From Bacillus sp. FJAT-14578 (GTDB taxonomy: Bacteria > Bacillota > Bacilli > Bacillales > Bacillaceae_H), in assembly GCF_000504165.1 (NCBI RefSeq), contig NZ_AYSE01000005.1, positions 372,001 through 436,000 on the forward strand: a stretch of 64,000 nt of DNA, given 5' to 3'. Of this stretch, positions 36,239 through 48,989 are shown piece after piece. The notes beneath the pieces were generated by a model. It made no database searches. It saw nothing but the letters and a program-made list of their open reading frames with translations, and was not told the origin of the DNA. Every line of letters starts with the position of its first letter. The first letter of the stretch is position 1. A program made the position numbers and the translations under genes.

Positions 36239-36303
36239 TTGTCGATCAAGGTTTAGGGAAGAATAGAGAAAGCATAAGCGTTAAGAAAAGAAGGTGAGAG
36301 AGT

Positions 36304-37329
36304 TTGATTACATTAAAGGATGTCAAAAAGATCTATCGTGCTAAACACGGTGAGGTTACAGCCGTTAATAATGTGAACCTGGAAATTAAGCCTGGAGAGA
36401 TTTTCGGGATTATCGGATACAGTGGAGCGGGAAAAAGCTCATTAATTCGATTGTTGAATGGACTTGAAATTCCCACTGAAGGAACGGTTGAAGTAGCAGG
36501 AAACGATATTGGACGAATCAAGGGTGAAAAGTTACGGAAAGCCCGCCAGGAAATCAGCATGATTTTCCAGCATTTCAATTTATTGTGGTCCCGTACTGTG
36601 AGGGAAAACATCGCGTTTCCGCTTGAAATTACAGGAGTATCGAAAGGCGAGCGCATGAAGCGGGTAGATGAGCTGATCAAGCTGGTCGGCCTGGAAGGAA
36701 GAGAAGATGCGTATCCGTCTCAGCTGAGCGGGGGGCAGAAACAAAGGGTAGGTATTGCCAGGGCATTGGCAAGCAATCCTAAGGTGCTGCTTTGTGACGA
36801 AGCGACATCCGCTTTGGACCCGCAAACAACCGATGCCATTTTGGATTTATTGGTAGATATCAATGGAAAGCTCGGTTTAACGATTGTTCTGATCACACAT
36901 GAAATGCACGTTATCCGTAAAATTTGTCATCGTGTTGCTGTGATGGAAAGCGGCCAAATCGTAGAGCAAGGGGAAGTTCTTGAAGTTTTCCGAAATCCAA
37001 CACAACCTATCACCAAAAGGTTTGTAAAACAAGTAACAGAACCAGAACAGACGAGAGAGACCATTGAGCATCTTATCGATCAATACCCGAACGGCAAGAT
37101 TATTCAGCTCACTTTTGTAGGGGAGTCGGCAGAACAGCCTCTCATTACGAATTTAATTCGAAATTTCGACTTAAATATTAACATTTTACAAGGGAAGATT
37201 TCACAAACCCAAAAAGGGTCTTACGGAACATTGTTTGTTCAATTACTTGGGGAAAATGATGTAATTGACAAAGCGATTGCGTATGTGGGAGAAAACATGG
37301 TGGAAGTGGAGGTGATCGAAAGTGAATAG
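36304..37329 (+). CDS. metN: Methionine ABC transporter ATPase
   Basis: 341 residues from a TTG start (AAGGTGAGAG before it). Walker A GYSGAGKS at 38-45, signature LSGGQKQR, Walker B VLLCDEATSALD, and a C-terminal NIL domain (about 265-341) that senses methionine and inhibits transport. Overlaps metP by 8 bases. Imports L- and D-methionine with MetP and MetQ. Confidence 0.96.
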   Translation: MITLKDVKKIYRAKHGEVTAVNNVNLEIKPGEIFGIIGYSGAGKSSLIRLLNGLEIPTEGTVEVAGNDIGRIKGEKLRKARQEISMIFQHFNLLWSRTVRENIAFPLEITGVSKGERMKRVDELIKLVGLEGREDAYPSQLSGGQKQRVGIARALASNPKVLLCDEATSALDPQTTDAILDLLVDINGKLGLTIVLITHEMHVIRKICHRVAVMESGQIVEQGEVLEVFRNPTQPITKRFVKQVTEPEQTRETIEHLIDQYPNGKIIQLTFVGESAEQPLITNLIRNFDLNINILQGKISQTQKGSYGTLFVQLLGENDVIDKAIAYVGENMVEVEVIESE

Positions 37330-37990
37330 TGAATGGTTTGAGCTGCTTAAATGGGACAAACTAATGGCTGCTACTCAAGAAACCATCTATATGACCCTTC
37401 TTTCGGTTGCCGCTACATTTGTTTTAGGTTTAGTGATGGGGTTATTGTTGTTTTTAACAGGGAAAGGAAATATGTGGGAAAATCGTGCGGTAAATACAAT
37501 TATTGGAACATTTGTAAACGTATTTCGCTCGATTCCTTTTATTATCCTCATTGTTTTGTTAATACCCGTTACCAAGCTTTTAGTAGGAACCATTTTAGGC
37601 GCGAATGCGGCTTTGCCAGCTTTAATTATTGGGGCGGCGCCATTTTATGCCCGGATGGTGGAAATTGCGCTTCGGGAAATCGATAAAGGTGTTATTGAAG
37701 CTTCACATTCAATGGGAGCATCGAATATGCAAATCATTTTTAAAGTCTTAATCCCTGAATCTTTGCCAGCTTTGATATCAGGTATTACCGTTACTGCCAT
37801 TGCATTGGTCAGCTATACAGCTATGGCTGGTGTTATTGGAGCGGGAGGGCTAGGTAACTTTGCTTATTTGGAGGGATTCCAAGGAGGGAATCCGCTTTTA
37901 ACCTTTGTGGCGACTGTAGCCATTTTAATTATTGTGTTCATCATCCAATTTATTGGAGATTATTTTACTAAAAAAATCGATAAAAGATGA
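37322..37990 (+). CDS. metP: Methionine ABC transporter permease
   Basis: 222-residue permease (also called MetI) with five membrane helices. The EAA-type coupling motif is in EASHSMGASNMQIIFKVLIPESLPALISG. A GTG start lies inside the end of metN, so translation is coupled. Confidence 0.95.
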   Translation: MNSEWFELLKWDKLMAATQETIYMTLLSVAATFVLGLVMGLLLFLTGKGNMWENRAVNTIIGTFVNVFRSIPFIILIVLLIPVTKLLVGTILGANAALPALIIGAAPFYARMVEIALREIDKGVIEASHSMGASNMQIIFKVLIPESLPALISGITVTAIALVSYTAMAGVIGAGGLGNFAYLEGFQGGNPLLTFVATVAILIIVFIIQFIGDYFTKKIDKR

Positions 37991-38006
37991 TTAGGAGGAA
38001 AGAATC

Positions 38007-38840
38007 ATGAAAAAATTACTTGGCTTCATGCTTACTGCCGTGTTACTTGTTGTTTTAGCAGCTTGCGGTGGAGGGGAAAAAGAAGAAGAAAGCACAACAG
38101 CCGATGGCAAAAAGAAATTAGTGGTAGGTGCTTCAGCTATCCCGCATGCTGAAGTATTAGAAGAAGCAAAGCCTTTGCTTGCTGAAAAAGGAATCGATCT
38201 TGAAGTGAAAGTTTTCCAAGATTATGTTTTGCCTAACGTTACGCTAAAAGAAAAAGAAATTGACGCTAACTATTTCCAAACTCCTGGCTATTTAGAGTTA
38301 GAGATGAAAGAAAAAGGTTATGATTTTGTAAGTGTAGGAGAAGTTCATAAAGAGCCAATCGGTATTTATTCAAAAAAATACAAAGATTTAAAAGATCTTC
38401 CTGAAGGTGCCAAAATCATTATGAGCAACTCATTCAGTGACCACGGCCGAATTTTGCCAATCTTTGAAAAAGCTGGTTTAATCAAGCTTAAAGAAGGCGT
38501 TGGCGAAAATGCACGAGTGGAAGATATCGTTGAAAACCCAAAAAACTTAGATTTCTCTACATTAATTGAAGCGAAACTTTTAGCCACTTCTTTTGAGAAC
38601 GGTGAAGGAGACGCTGTAGTAATCAATACAAACTATGCGATTGAAGGTAAAGTGAACATTAAAGAAGACGGTATTGCGTTCGAAGGAAGCGATGTTGTTC
38701 CTTCAAACTTAATCGTTGTTCGTAAAGGCGACGAAAGCCGCGAAGAAATCAAAGCATTAACGGAAGTTCTTCAATCAAAAGAAATCCAAGACTTCATTAA
38801 CGAGAAATACCAAGGAGCTGTCATTCCAGCAGTTCAATAA
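38007..38840 (+). CDS. metQ: Methionine-binding lipoprotein
   Basis: 277 residues; signal peptide with lipobox LAAC, Cys20 lipidated, acidic linker GGEKEEES, then the NlpA fold (LVVGASAIPHAEVLEEAKPLL, VFQDYVLPNVTLKEKEIDANYFQ, HKEPIGIYSKKY). Delivers methionine to MetNP. AGGAGG precedes the ATG. Confidence 0.95.
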   Translation: MKKLLGFMLTAVLLVVLAACGGGEKEEESTTADGKKKLVVGASAIPHAEVLEEAKPLLAEKGIDLEVKVFQDYVLPNVTLKEKEIDANYFQTPGYLELEMKEKGYDFVSVGEVHKEPIGIYSKKYKDLKDLPEGAKIIMSNSFSDHGRILPIFEKAGLIKLKEGVGENARVEDIVENPKNLDFSTLIEAKLLATSFENGEGDAVVINTNYAIEGKVNIKEDGIAFEGSDVVPSNLIVVRKGDESREEIKALTEVLQSKEIQDFINEKYQGAVIPAVQ

Positions 38841-38849
38841 TAAGTAGAG

Positions 38850-38881
38850 CAAGGTCCTCATATAGAGGCCCTTGTTTTTTT
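38850..38881 (+). terminator. Terminator after metQ
   Basis: CAAGGTCCTC pairs with GAGGCCCTTG (one bulge) and TTTTTTTT follows. Confidence 0.85.
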
Positions 38882-39004
38882 AGAAGATGACTGTGTTAAA
38901 CAATGATGTTGATTATCGCTTGTTTTTGACTTATTCGTAAAAAAATGGCCATTTTTAACACTTTAACAGGGCTTAAAAGAATGGAATACATTCGGTAGCT
39001 TTAA

Positions 39005-39053
39005 GCATACTAACATTGACCAAATGATGAGAGGGGAGTTGATGTTAGTATGC
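39005..39053 (+). promoter_or_regulatory. Hairpin enclosing the yurZ ribosome binding site and start codon
   Basis: GCATACTAACAT (39005-39016) is perfectly complementary to ATGTTAGTATGC (39042-39053). The 3' arm contains the yurZ ATG (39050-39052) and the loop contains the ribosome binding site GAGGGGAG (39031-39038). In mRNA this would mask initiation; as DNA it could be an operator. Confidence 0.7.
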
Positions 39054-39415
39054 AACATGAAGGACGTACTTCAATTGAGACTGCTTTGCTTAATTATAAA
39101 ACAGGAATTGGAGAATTCACCCAAAAGCTTCCGGAAGTAGCCCGTGCTTTTAATGCGTTTACGGAAGCTTGTTTTGAAGAAGGCTCTTTATCTAAAAAAG
39201 ATAAACAGCTTATTGCCCTTGGGATTAGTTTGGTTGCGCAGGATGAGTATTGTATGATCTATCATACAAAAGGTTGTTTAGACCAGGGAGCGTCTGAGCA
39301 AGAGGTTTTAGAAGCGTGCGGTGTTGCAGCAGCTTTTGGTGGAGGAGCAGCAATGAGCCAAGCTGTCACTCTCGTTCAGGAGTGTATTCAAGAACTAAAC
39401 CAACAAACTCATTAA
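39050..39415 (+). CDS. yurZ: Carboxymuconolactone-decarboxylase family protein (AhpD-like, YurZ)
   Basis: 121 residues, helical AhpD-like fold. [25 protein letters not shown] holds a Cys-x3-His pair where AhpD has Cys-x2-Cys, so a peroxidase role is uncertain. It precedes sufC as in B. subtilis, suggesting a stress link. Start is inside the hairpin at 39005-39053. Confidence 0.85.
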   Translation: MQHEGRTSIETALLNYKTGIGEFTQKLPEVARAFNAFTEACFEEGSLSKKDKQLIALGISLVAQDEYCMIYHTKGCLDQGASEQEVLEACGVAAAFGGGAAMSQAVTLVQECIQELNQQTH

Positions 39416-39436
39416 CAAGCGGTTATTGATTTACAG

Positions 39437-39490
39437 GAGGGTGATTGGGAACGGGACAGATAATTCAAGCCGTTTTCAATCACCCTCTTT
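39437..39490 (+). terminator. Terminator after yurZ
   Basis: GAGGGTGATTGGGAACGG pairs with CCGTTTTCAATCACCCTC (wobbles in the middle), followed by TTTACAT. Confidence 0.75.
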
Positions 39491-39592
39491 ACATATATTC
39501 TAGAAAATGACAAAAAATAGAAATGAGATTATTTTTCACTATTTAGATAGTGTTAAAAGGTTGCGATAACTTTTCACTTGTTATAAGATTGT

Positions 39593-39612
39593 AATGAGAA
39601 TAAAATGAGAAT
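39593..39612 (+). promoter_or_regulatory. Tandem 9-bp repeats upstream of suf
   Basis: AATGAGAAT occurs at 39593-39601 and 39604-39612, 11 bp apart (one helical turn), about 65 bp before sufC and next to the TTATAAGATTGTAA inverted-repeat-like sequence. Could be a binding site for a regulator of the suf operon; unproven. Confidence 0.35.
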
Positions 39613-39675
39613 GGATTAAAAAATGATGTAAGAGGTACAATCCGATATATACGTCATATTACTGGAGGTTTTATT

Positions 39676-40461
39676 ATGGCTGGTTCAACTTTAACAATTA
39701 AAGATCTTCATGTTTCAATTGATGGGAAAGAGATTTTAAAAGGCGTCAATTTAGAAATTAAGGGTGGAGAAATCCATGCGATCATGGGTCCGAACGGTAC
39801 AGGTAAATCAACGTTATCTTCTGCTATTATGGGTCACCCTAAATACGAAGTAACACAAGGAAGCATTTTGCTTGATGGTAAAGATGTTCTGGAAATGGAA
39901 GTAGACGAGCGCGCTCGTGCAGGCCTTTTCCTTGCGATGCAATACCCAAGTGAAATCAGTGGTGTGACAAATGCAGACTTCTTACGTTCTGCCGTAAATT
40001 CACGTCGCGAAGAGGGCGATGAAATTTCATTAATGAAATTTATCCGCCAATTAGATAAGAATATGGAATTTTTGGAAATGGATCCTGACATGGCACAACG
40101 TTACTTAAACGAAGGATTCTCGGGCGGAGAGAAAAAACGTAACGAAATTCTTCAATTAATGATGATTCAACCAAAAATCGCTATTTTAGACGAAATCGAT
40201 TCTGGATTAGACATCGATGCATTAAAAGTTGTATCAAAAGGTGTCAATGAAATGCGCGGAGAAGACTTCGGCTGTCTAATCATTACACACTATCAGCGTC
40301 TATTAAACTACATTACCCCTGACCATGTTCACGTTATGATGCAAGGCCGTGTTGTGAAATCAGGAGGTTCTGAGTTGGCGCAGCGTTTAGAAGCGGAAGG
40401 ATATGACTGGATCAAAAAAGAGTTAGGCATTGAAGACGAAACTGTAGGTCAAGAAGCGTAA
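39676..40461 (+). CDS. sufC: Fe-S cluster assembly ATPase SufC
   Basis: 261-residue ABC-type ATPase of the SufBCD scaffold. Walker A GPNGTGKST, signature FSGGEKKR, Walker B IAILDEIDSGLD. TGGAGG precedes the ATG. First gene of sufCDSUB, the essential Fe-S system of Bacillus. Confidence 0.98.
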   Translation: MAGSTLTIKDLHVSIDGKEILKGVNLEIKGGEIHAIMGPNGTGKSTLSSAIMGHPKYEVTQGSILLDGKDVLEMEVDERARAGLFLAMQYPSEISGVTNADFLRSAVNSRREEGDEISLMKFIRQLDKNMEFLEMDPDMAQRYLNEGFSGGEKKRNEILQLMMIQPKIAILDEIDSGLDIDALKVVSKGVNEMRGEDFGCLIITHYQRLLNYITPDHVHVMMQGRVVKSGGSELAQRLEAEGYDWIKKELGIEDETVGQEA

Positions 40462-40478
40462 GCGTTAGGAGGATTAAC

Positions 40479-43436
<2,958 letters not shown>

Positions 43437-43470
43437 AATCCCAATCCTATCAATTAGGGGGTATTAAAAT

Positions 43471-44868
43471 ATGGCAAAGAAAATGCCTGAAATCGGCGAC
43501 TATAAATATGGTTTTGCTGATAAAGACGTGTCTATTTTCCGCTCAAAGCGCGGATTGACAAAGGAAATTGTAGAAGAAATTTCAAAAATGAAAAGTGAGC
43601 CGCAATGGATGCTGGATTTCCGCTTGAAATCATTAGAGCTTTTCTACAGCATGCCAATGCCGCAATGGGGCGGAGACTTAAACAGCTTAAATTTCGATGA
43701 AATTACGTATTATGTAAAGCCGTCGGAAAAGTCAGAGCGTTCTTGGGATGAAGTTCCAGATGAAATTAAAGCAACGTTTGATAAATTAGGGATTCCTGAG
43801 GCGGAACAAAAGTATTTAGCGGGAGTTTCCGCTCAATACGAGTCTGAGGTTGTATACCACAACATGCAGGAAGATCTTGTAGAAAAAGGAATTGTATTCA
43901 AAGATACTGACTCTGCCTTAAGAGAAAATGAAGACATTTTCCGTGAGCACTGGGCAAAAGTCATTCCTCCTACAGATAATAAATTCGCCGCATTAAACTC
44001 GGCTGTTTGGTCTGGAGGATCTTTCATCTATGTTCCAAAAGGGGTAAAAGTGGAAACGCCATTACAAGCCTATTTCCGCATTAACTCTGAGAACATGGGG
44101 CAATTCGAGCGTACATTAATTATCGTGGATGAAGGTGCACATGTTCACTACGTAGAGGGCTGTACGGCGCCTGTTTATACGACAAACTCTCTTCATAGTG
44201 CGGTTGTAGAAATCATCATTAAAAAAGATGCATACTGTCGTTATACGACCATTCAGAACTGGGCGAACAACGTTTATAACCTTGTAACAAAACGTGCCGT
44301 TTGTGAGGCAAACGCGACAATGGAGTGGATTGACGGCAACATCGGTTCTAAATTGACGATGAAATACCCTGCGGTCATTTTAAAAGGTGAAGGTGCACGC
44401 GGTATGACACTATCCATTGCCATTGCCGGTAAAGGGCAGCATCAGGATGCTGGTGCGAAAATGATTCATTTAGCTCCGAATACTTCGTCGACAATCGTGT
44501 CTAAATCGATTTCTAAACATGGCGGTAAAGTAACGTACCGCGGAATTGTTCACTTTGGCCGTAAAGCGGATGGCGCTCGTGCAAACATCGAGTGTGATAC
44601 GCTTATCATGGATAATCAGTCAACGTCTGATACGATTCCATACAATGAAATCTTAAATGATAACATTTCCCTTGAGCATGAAGCGAAGGTATCAAAAGTA
44701 TCAGAAGAGCAGCTGTTCTATTTAATGAGCCGCGGCATTTCCGAGCAAGAAGCAACAGAAATGATCGTTATGGGCTTCATTGAGCCGTTCACAAAAGAAC
44801 TTCCAATGGAGTATGCGGTTGAAATGAACCGCCTGATCAAATTCGAGATGGAAGGTTCCATCGGATAA
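43471..44868 (+). CDS. sufB: Fe-S cluster assembly protein SufB
   Basis: 465-residue scaffold subunit. Conserved [57 protein letters not shown] and [10 protein letters not shown]. Last gene of the operon, 35 bp after sufU with AGGGGG before the ATG. Confidence 0.98.
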   Translation: MAKKMPEIGDYKYGFADKDVSIFRSKRGLTKEIVEEISKMKSEPQWMLDFRLKSLELFYSMPMPQWGGDLNSLNFDEITYYVKPSEKSERSWDEVPDEIKATFDKLGIPEAEQKYLAGVSAQYESEVVYHNMQEDLVEKGIVFKDTDSALRENEDIFREHWAKVIPPTDNKFAALNSAVWSGGSFIYVPKGVKVETPLQAYFRINSENMGQFERTLIIVDEGAHVHYVEGCTAPVYTTNSLHSAVVEIIIKKDAYCRYTTIQNWANNVYNLVTKRAVCEANATMEWIDGNIGSKLTMKYPAVILKGEGARGMTLSIAIAGKGQHQDAGAKMIHLAPNTSSTIVSKSISKHGGKVTYRGIVHFGRKADGARANIECDTLIMDNQSTSDTIPYNEILNDNISLEHEAKVSKVSEEQLFYLMSRGISEQEATEMIVMGFIEPFTKELPMEYAVEMNRLIKFEMEGSIG

Positions 44869-44912
44869 AAAAAATCGTCCCCTTCCTAAAAGGAAGGGGA
44901 CGATTTTTTTTA
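44866..44912. terminator. suf operon terminator
   Basis: AAAAAATCGTCCCCTTCCT pairs with AGGAAGGGGACGATTTTTT, perfect and T-tailed; usable from both sides. Confidence 0.92.
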
Positions 44913-44998
44913 TCATTCCATAAACTTTCTAAGATACGGTTAATCTAGGAGAAAAATAACGCGTCATGATATGCTATCATTGATTGGGGAGGTAGAAT

Positions 44999-45853
44999 AT
45001 GATTTATATCGGTGTAACAGGCTGGGGGGATCATGATTCTTTATATAAGACGGTTGTGTCTGCGCGGGATAAATTGTCGGTGTATGCGGGGCATTTTCCC
45101 ATTGTGGAAGTGGACTCTTCTTTTTATGCCATTCAGCCTCAATCGAATGCAGAGAAATGGGTGAGTGAGACACCTGATTCGTTTCGCTTTGTTGTAAAAG
45201 CGTATCAGGGAATGACAGGCCATCAGCGGGAAGAAATACCGTTTAAAGATAAGGGAGAAATGTTTGAAGCGTTTCGCCAGTCGTTAACCCCTTACATAAA
45301 GGCAGGAAAACTGGGGATGGTGCTGTTTCAGACCCCGCCTTGGTTTGACTGTCGCCGTGAGAATGTCGACTATTTAAGATACAGCCGTGAGCAGCTGGCT
45401 GACTTCCCGGTTGCGCTCGAATTCCGGAACCGGACTTGGTTTGATCCTTCTTTTTATGATAAAACGCTTTCGTTTATGGAAAAAGAAAATTGGATTCATG
45501 GGATTTGTGATGAACCGCAAGCAGGCGAAGGATCGATTCCGATCGTCTTGCAAGCTACCGATAAAGAAAAAACATTAATTCGATTTCATGGCCGAAATGT
45601 GCACGGATGGAATAAACCGGCAGGAGGCAATTGGAGAGAGGTTCGTTTTTTGTATCGTTATAATGACCAAGAGCTGGAAGAATGGAAAGAAAGGCTGCAA
45701 GTTTTAAAGCAACAAACGAAAGATACTTATATTTTATTTAACAATAATTCCGGCGGAGATGCTGCCGATAATGCCAAGCAATTAATTGATTTGCTCGATA
45801 TCCGGTACGAAGGGCTGGCCCCTAAACAGCTGGGATTATTTGAGGATATTTAA
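44999..45853 (+). CDS. yunF: DUF72 family protein (YunF-like)
   Basis: 284 residues, TIM-barrel-like DUF72. YIGVTGWGDHD at the start, FPIVEVDSSFYAIQ, FQTPPWFDCRR, FPVALEFRNRTWF and IRFHGRN are characteristic. Enzyme activity is unknown. GGGGAGG precedes the ATG. Confidence 0.88.
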   Translation: MIYIGVTGWGDHDSLYKTVVSARDKLSVYAGHFPIVEVDSSFYAIQPQSNAEKWVSETPDSFRFVVKAYQGMTGHQREEIPFKDKGEMFEAFRQSLTPYIKAGKLGMVLFQTPPWFDCRRENVDYLRYSREQLADFPVALEFRNRTWFDPSFYDKTLSFMEKENWIHGICDEPQAGEGSIPIVLQATDKEKTLIRFHGRNVHGWNKPAGGNWREVRFLYRYNDQELEEWKERLQVLKQQTKDTYILFNNNSGGDAADNAKQLIDLLDIRYEGLAPKQLGLFEDI

Positions 45854-45869
45854 GAAGTGGGTGAGAGAG

Positions 45870-46040
45870 ATGGTAGTTGGATTTTCATTCCTGATTTTAT
45901 TATGTTTTTTTGGTGGGTTAATTTTGTTGATGATGGGATTCAAGCGTAAAAGTAAGATTTTATTGAGCGGTTCCCTATTTATGTTTCTGCTCGGTATGAT
46001 TTTTATGTATATTACTTTCAGATCAATGTGGTATACGTAA
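45870..46040 (+). CDS. Small two-helix membrane protein
   Basis: 56 residues from ATG 45870 (GTGGGTGAGAG before it). Residues about 3-24 (VGFSFLILLCFFGGLILLMMG) and 31-50 (ILLSGSLFMFLLGMIFMYI) are membrane helices joined by FKRKSK. Not recognised. The frame is open upstream into yunF, but that part is a shadow. Confidence 0.6.
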   Translation: MVVGFSFLILLCFFGGLILLMMGFKRKSKILLSGSLFMFLLGMIFMYITFRSMWYT

Positions 46041-46169
46041 ATCTATGATACAGTCATTTATTTTATTGTTGCTCGGTTTTAGGCTTATTTATCAAGGGTT
46101 ATTTTAACGGGCTGCCTCACTTTTTTTCCTAGTGCTTCATAAGTTGATTAAAGGAAAGGAGTGAGTGGA

Positions 46170-46472
46170 ATGGTTACATTGGAACCAGTTATGATTGACA
46201 ATCATACGTTCACAGCAGTGACGGTCTTATTGCCCAAAACGACGCTGTTGACGGTGTCTTCAGATAAAGGGTATATCATGTGCGGTGCGCTCGATGTAGA
46301 TTTGTTGAATGCCAAGTTAAAGGACAGAGAAATTATTGCAGGGAGAGCAGTCGGTGTACGGACGATTGAGCAATTATTGGAAGCGCCATTAGAATCTGTT
46401 ACACTGCATGCTGAAGCGTTGGGAATTACTCCTGGAATGAAGGGGAAAGAAGCTTTGCTGAAAATGCTTTAA
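46170..46472 (+). CDS. yunC: DUF1805 family protein (YunC-like)
   Basis: 100 residues from ATG 46170 (AAAGGAGTGAG before it). TTLLTVSSDKGYIMCGALDVDLLN and REIIAGRAVGVRTIEQLLEAPLESVT match DUF1805/YunC. Function unknown. Same gene neighbourhood as B. subtilis. Confidence 0.88.
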   Translation: MVTLEPVMIDNHTFTAVTVLLPKTTLLTVSSDKGYIMCGALDVDLLNAKLKDREIIAGRAVGVRTIEQLLEAPLESVTLHAEALGITPGMKGKEALLKML

Positions 46473-46475
46473 AAA

Positions 46476-46505
46476 ATGGACGGGAACGCCGCGTTCCCGT
46501 TCATT
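46476..46505 (+). terminator. Terminator after yunC
   Basis: GACGGGAACG pairs with CGTTCCCGTT around CCG, followed by CATTTG; A-run precedes it. Weak T-run. Confidence 0.65.
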
Positions 46506-46637
46506 TGCGGATATACTCGGTTCATGTAAACAGCTTTTCTGCTGAAAATCCCCAATGATTGAAAATTTACTTTATGTTACAATGGAAAAAGATATGAAAA
46601 AGCAGAGATGATAATGAAAGAGTAGTAGGGAGAGCGT

Positions 46638-47732
46638 ATGAGATTAGTTTCAGTAAATTCATTGCAGGCTGGTGTATGTTTAGCAAAGCCTGTTTATAAT
46701 GAGCATGGCTTTACTTTAATTAATAAGGGAATTCCATTGACGGCACGCATGATTGAAAAGCTAGGTTCTTTGGGAATTTCGTATGTTTACATCGAGGACG
46801 AACGCATCAGCCATATCGGCGTCTCCAGTTCTATCTCGGAGGAACTGCGAAAAGAAGCGGTTTCTTTTGTGGAGTCTTCTTTCAATCAAATTGTTAATGA
46901 AAGTAAAACAAAACAATCTTTCCTTCTTGAAAAGTCCATGAAGGGGGTTGTAAATTTAGTTCGTAACTTTATTCAAGAACTGAAACAGAATGAAAATGTC
47001 CTCAACTTACTTGCAGATATTTACATATACGATGACTATGTGTATTCTCATTCGATGAATGTCACCATGTATGCTTTGGCTCTTGGAATGGAGTTGAAGC
47101 TGTCCGAGAGTAATTTGGAGATTCTTGGAGTGGGAGCTCTTTTACATGATGTCGGAAAAGTGCTTGTTCCAATCGATATTTTAGATAAACCGGGAAAACT
47201 GACGGCAGAGGAATTTGAAGAAGTGAAGAAGCACCCTGAATACGGATTTGAACTGTTGCGCAAAGTACCGACCCTTTCTTTATTGGTAGCACACTGTGCT
47301 TATCAGCATCACGAGCGATTGGACGGTTCGGGTTATCCTCGAGGCTTAAAAGGAAATCACATTCATCTTTTTGGAAGAATATTAGCGATTGCTGATGTGT
47401 ATGATGCGGTCACTTCCCATCGTGTGTACCGAAAAGCGATGCTTCCTCATGAGGGGCTCGAAATTTTATATGCAGGGGCGGGGACGCTGTTTGACAAGCA
47501 AATGGTGGAGAGTTTTCGAAGAGCAGTTGCGGTATACCCCGTCGGATTGGGCGTGGTATTGAGTGATGGACGAAAAGGTGTAATAAGCCGCCAGAATCAA
47601 GAGATGAGTGACCGTCCGCATGTCATGATTTTAGAGCATGCAAATGGTGAAGTCCTTCAAAAAACATATGAAATCAATTTAATGAAGGAATTGGATATTG
47701 TCATCATGGAATGCGATACGACTGTTGTCTAA
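46638..47732 (+). CDS. HD-GYP domain protein, probable cyclic-di-GMP phosphodiesterase
   Basis: 364 residues. N-terminal part (1-120) of unknown fold; the HD site is His170-Asp171 in LLHDVGKVLVPID; His224, His225, Glu226 and GYP (232-234) in QHHERLDGSGYPRGLKG; RILAIADVYDAVTSHRVYRKA follows. All residues usual for catalysis are present. No membrane segment. GGGAG precedes the ATG. Target could be cyclic-di-GMP or a related nucleotide. Confidence 0.88.
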   Translation: MRLVSVNSLQAGVCLAKPVYNEHGFTLINKGIPLTARMIEKLGSLGISYVYIEDERISHIGVSSSISEELRKEAVSFVESSFNQIVNESKTKQSFLLEKSMKGVVNLVRNFIQELKQNENVLNLLADIYIYDDYVYSHSMNVTMYALALGMELKLSESNLEILGVGALLHDVGKVLVPIDILDKPGKLTAEEFEEVKKHPEYGFELLRKVPTLSLLVAHCAYQHHERLDGSGYPRGLKGNHIHLFGRILAIADVYDAVTSHRVYRKAMLPHEGLEILYAGAGTLFDKQMVESFRRAVAVYPVGLGVVLSDGRKGVISRQNQEMSDRPHVMILEHANGEVLQKTYEINLMKELDIVIMECDTTVV

Positions 47733-47838
47733 ATCATTTAACATAGCTTAATTTTAAATGATTTAGGCGCATTTATATAGAAAAAAAGCGTACCCCTTCT
47801 TGTTCAAGCATACATATAGCTTGTAAGGAGGGATTTTT

Positions 47839-48597
47839 TTGCGCCGGATCCGGATTAAACGTCCCAGAAAAGGCCCGTTGCCTTTTCGATATGTCTTTTT
47901 GCTGACCTTCGTGTTTTTTATGTTATCGACCGCTGCAGGCATTTGGGTGATCAATAAGGGGATCGAACCTACTTTAATGAGCTATGCGGAGTCACAAACA
48001 AGGCAAATTGCCAGCCTGGTCATTAGTAAAGCCATCAATAAAAAGGTGGCAGAAGAGCTGGATGCTGGCGAAGTAATCCAGATTGAAAAAGATGATAAAG
48101 GAGAAATTGCATCGGTTAGCATTAACACGGCCATTGTTAATCGCGTATTGTCACAAACGACTTATTTAGTTGAGGCGAATTTAAGAGAGGCTGAAAAGGG
48201 GAATTTAGCGATGTTGGGGATTCCTGCGGATATTGAAATCGAAACAGATAAAAAATTAAGGGAGCAAGGGTTTGTCTATCAAATTCCGTTAGGTCAAGCG
48301 ACGAATAACGCTTTATTAGGAAACTTAGGTCCTCTTATTCCCGTTAAATTTAATGCGATCGGGGATGTTCATTCTGATGTAAAAGAGAAGATTGAGCCAT
48401 TGGGTATTAATAATGTTTTAATTAAAGTATTCGTTGAAGTGGAAGTAAATGTTCAAGTTATTATTCCTTTCTCTACTGACATTGCGACTGTTAAAACGGA
48501 TATTCCGGTAGCTATGCAGGTTATTCAAGGGAAAGTGCCTGATTTTTACAATAGTGGAGGGGATTCATCTCCATCCATCGAGTTGCCTTCGAATTAA
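47839..48597 (+). CDS. yunB: Sporulation protein YunB
   Basis: 252 residues from a TTG start after AAGGAGGG. Basic N-terminus (RRIRIKRPRKG), one membrane anchor (about 19-40), then an extracytoplasmic domain with AESQTRQIASLVISKAINKKV. The B. subtilis homologue is under SigE in the mother cell and is needed for normal sporulation. Confidence 0.9.
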   Translation: MRRIRIKRPRKGPLPFRYVFLLTFVFFMLSTAAGIWVINKGIEPTLMSYAESQTRQIASLVISKAINKKVAEELDAGEVIQIEKDDKGEIASVSINTAIVNRVLSQTTYLVEANLREAEKGNLAMLGIPADIEIETDKKLREQGFVYQIPLGQATNNALLGNLGPLIPVKFNAIGDVHSDVKEKIEPLGINNVLIKVFVEVEVNVQVIIPFSTDIATVKTDIPVAMQVIQGKVPDFYNSGGDSSPSIELPSN

Positions 48598-48663
48598 AGG
48601 AACAGCATCAAAAAACTTATGAGGAAAGAATATGGGTGTGTATAAAGAGTGTTTTTTTATCAA

Positions 48664-48728
48664 GAGCATCTTTTTCTGAATTTAATCGGATGTATTTGCA
48701 TTCAACAGAAAAGGTGCTCTTTTTTTGT
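48664..48728 (+). terminator. Terminator after yunB
   Basis: GAGCATCTTTTTCTG pairs with CAGAAAAGGTGCTC (one wobble) and TTTTTTTG follows. Confidence 0.85.
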
Positions 48729-48989
48729 TTAATATGCGAAATTGTAGGGTGATATAAAAAATTTCAGAAAGAGAGTGAAAAAGGTGATAATCAGATGCTG
48801 TTCTAGTATTGCATTATTCAAGGAAAGAAATGAATGGGAATTAGGAAGCTAAATAAAGATATCCTAGCTATAGAGAAGTGGTCAATACTTTACGGAATTA
48901 ATTAATAAAGGGAAAAAACCCTCATTTCATATAAAAATTATCAGTTATAATATAATATTCAGAAATATTTTAATATATGAAAAAATTAT
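48729..48989 (+). other. AT-rich region upstream of liv, no gene
   Basis: About 260 bp between the yunB terminator and the leader inverted repeat. Short AT-rich palindromes are present, and no ORF with a ribosome binding site. Probably holds the liv promoter. Confidence 0.4.

Noticed and set aside
46045-46107. 20-codon hydrophobic open frame between the small membrane protein and yunC
   Set aside because: No ribosome binding site and too short to distinguish from chance.
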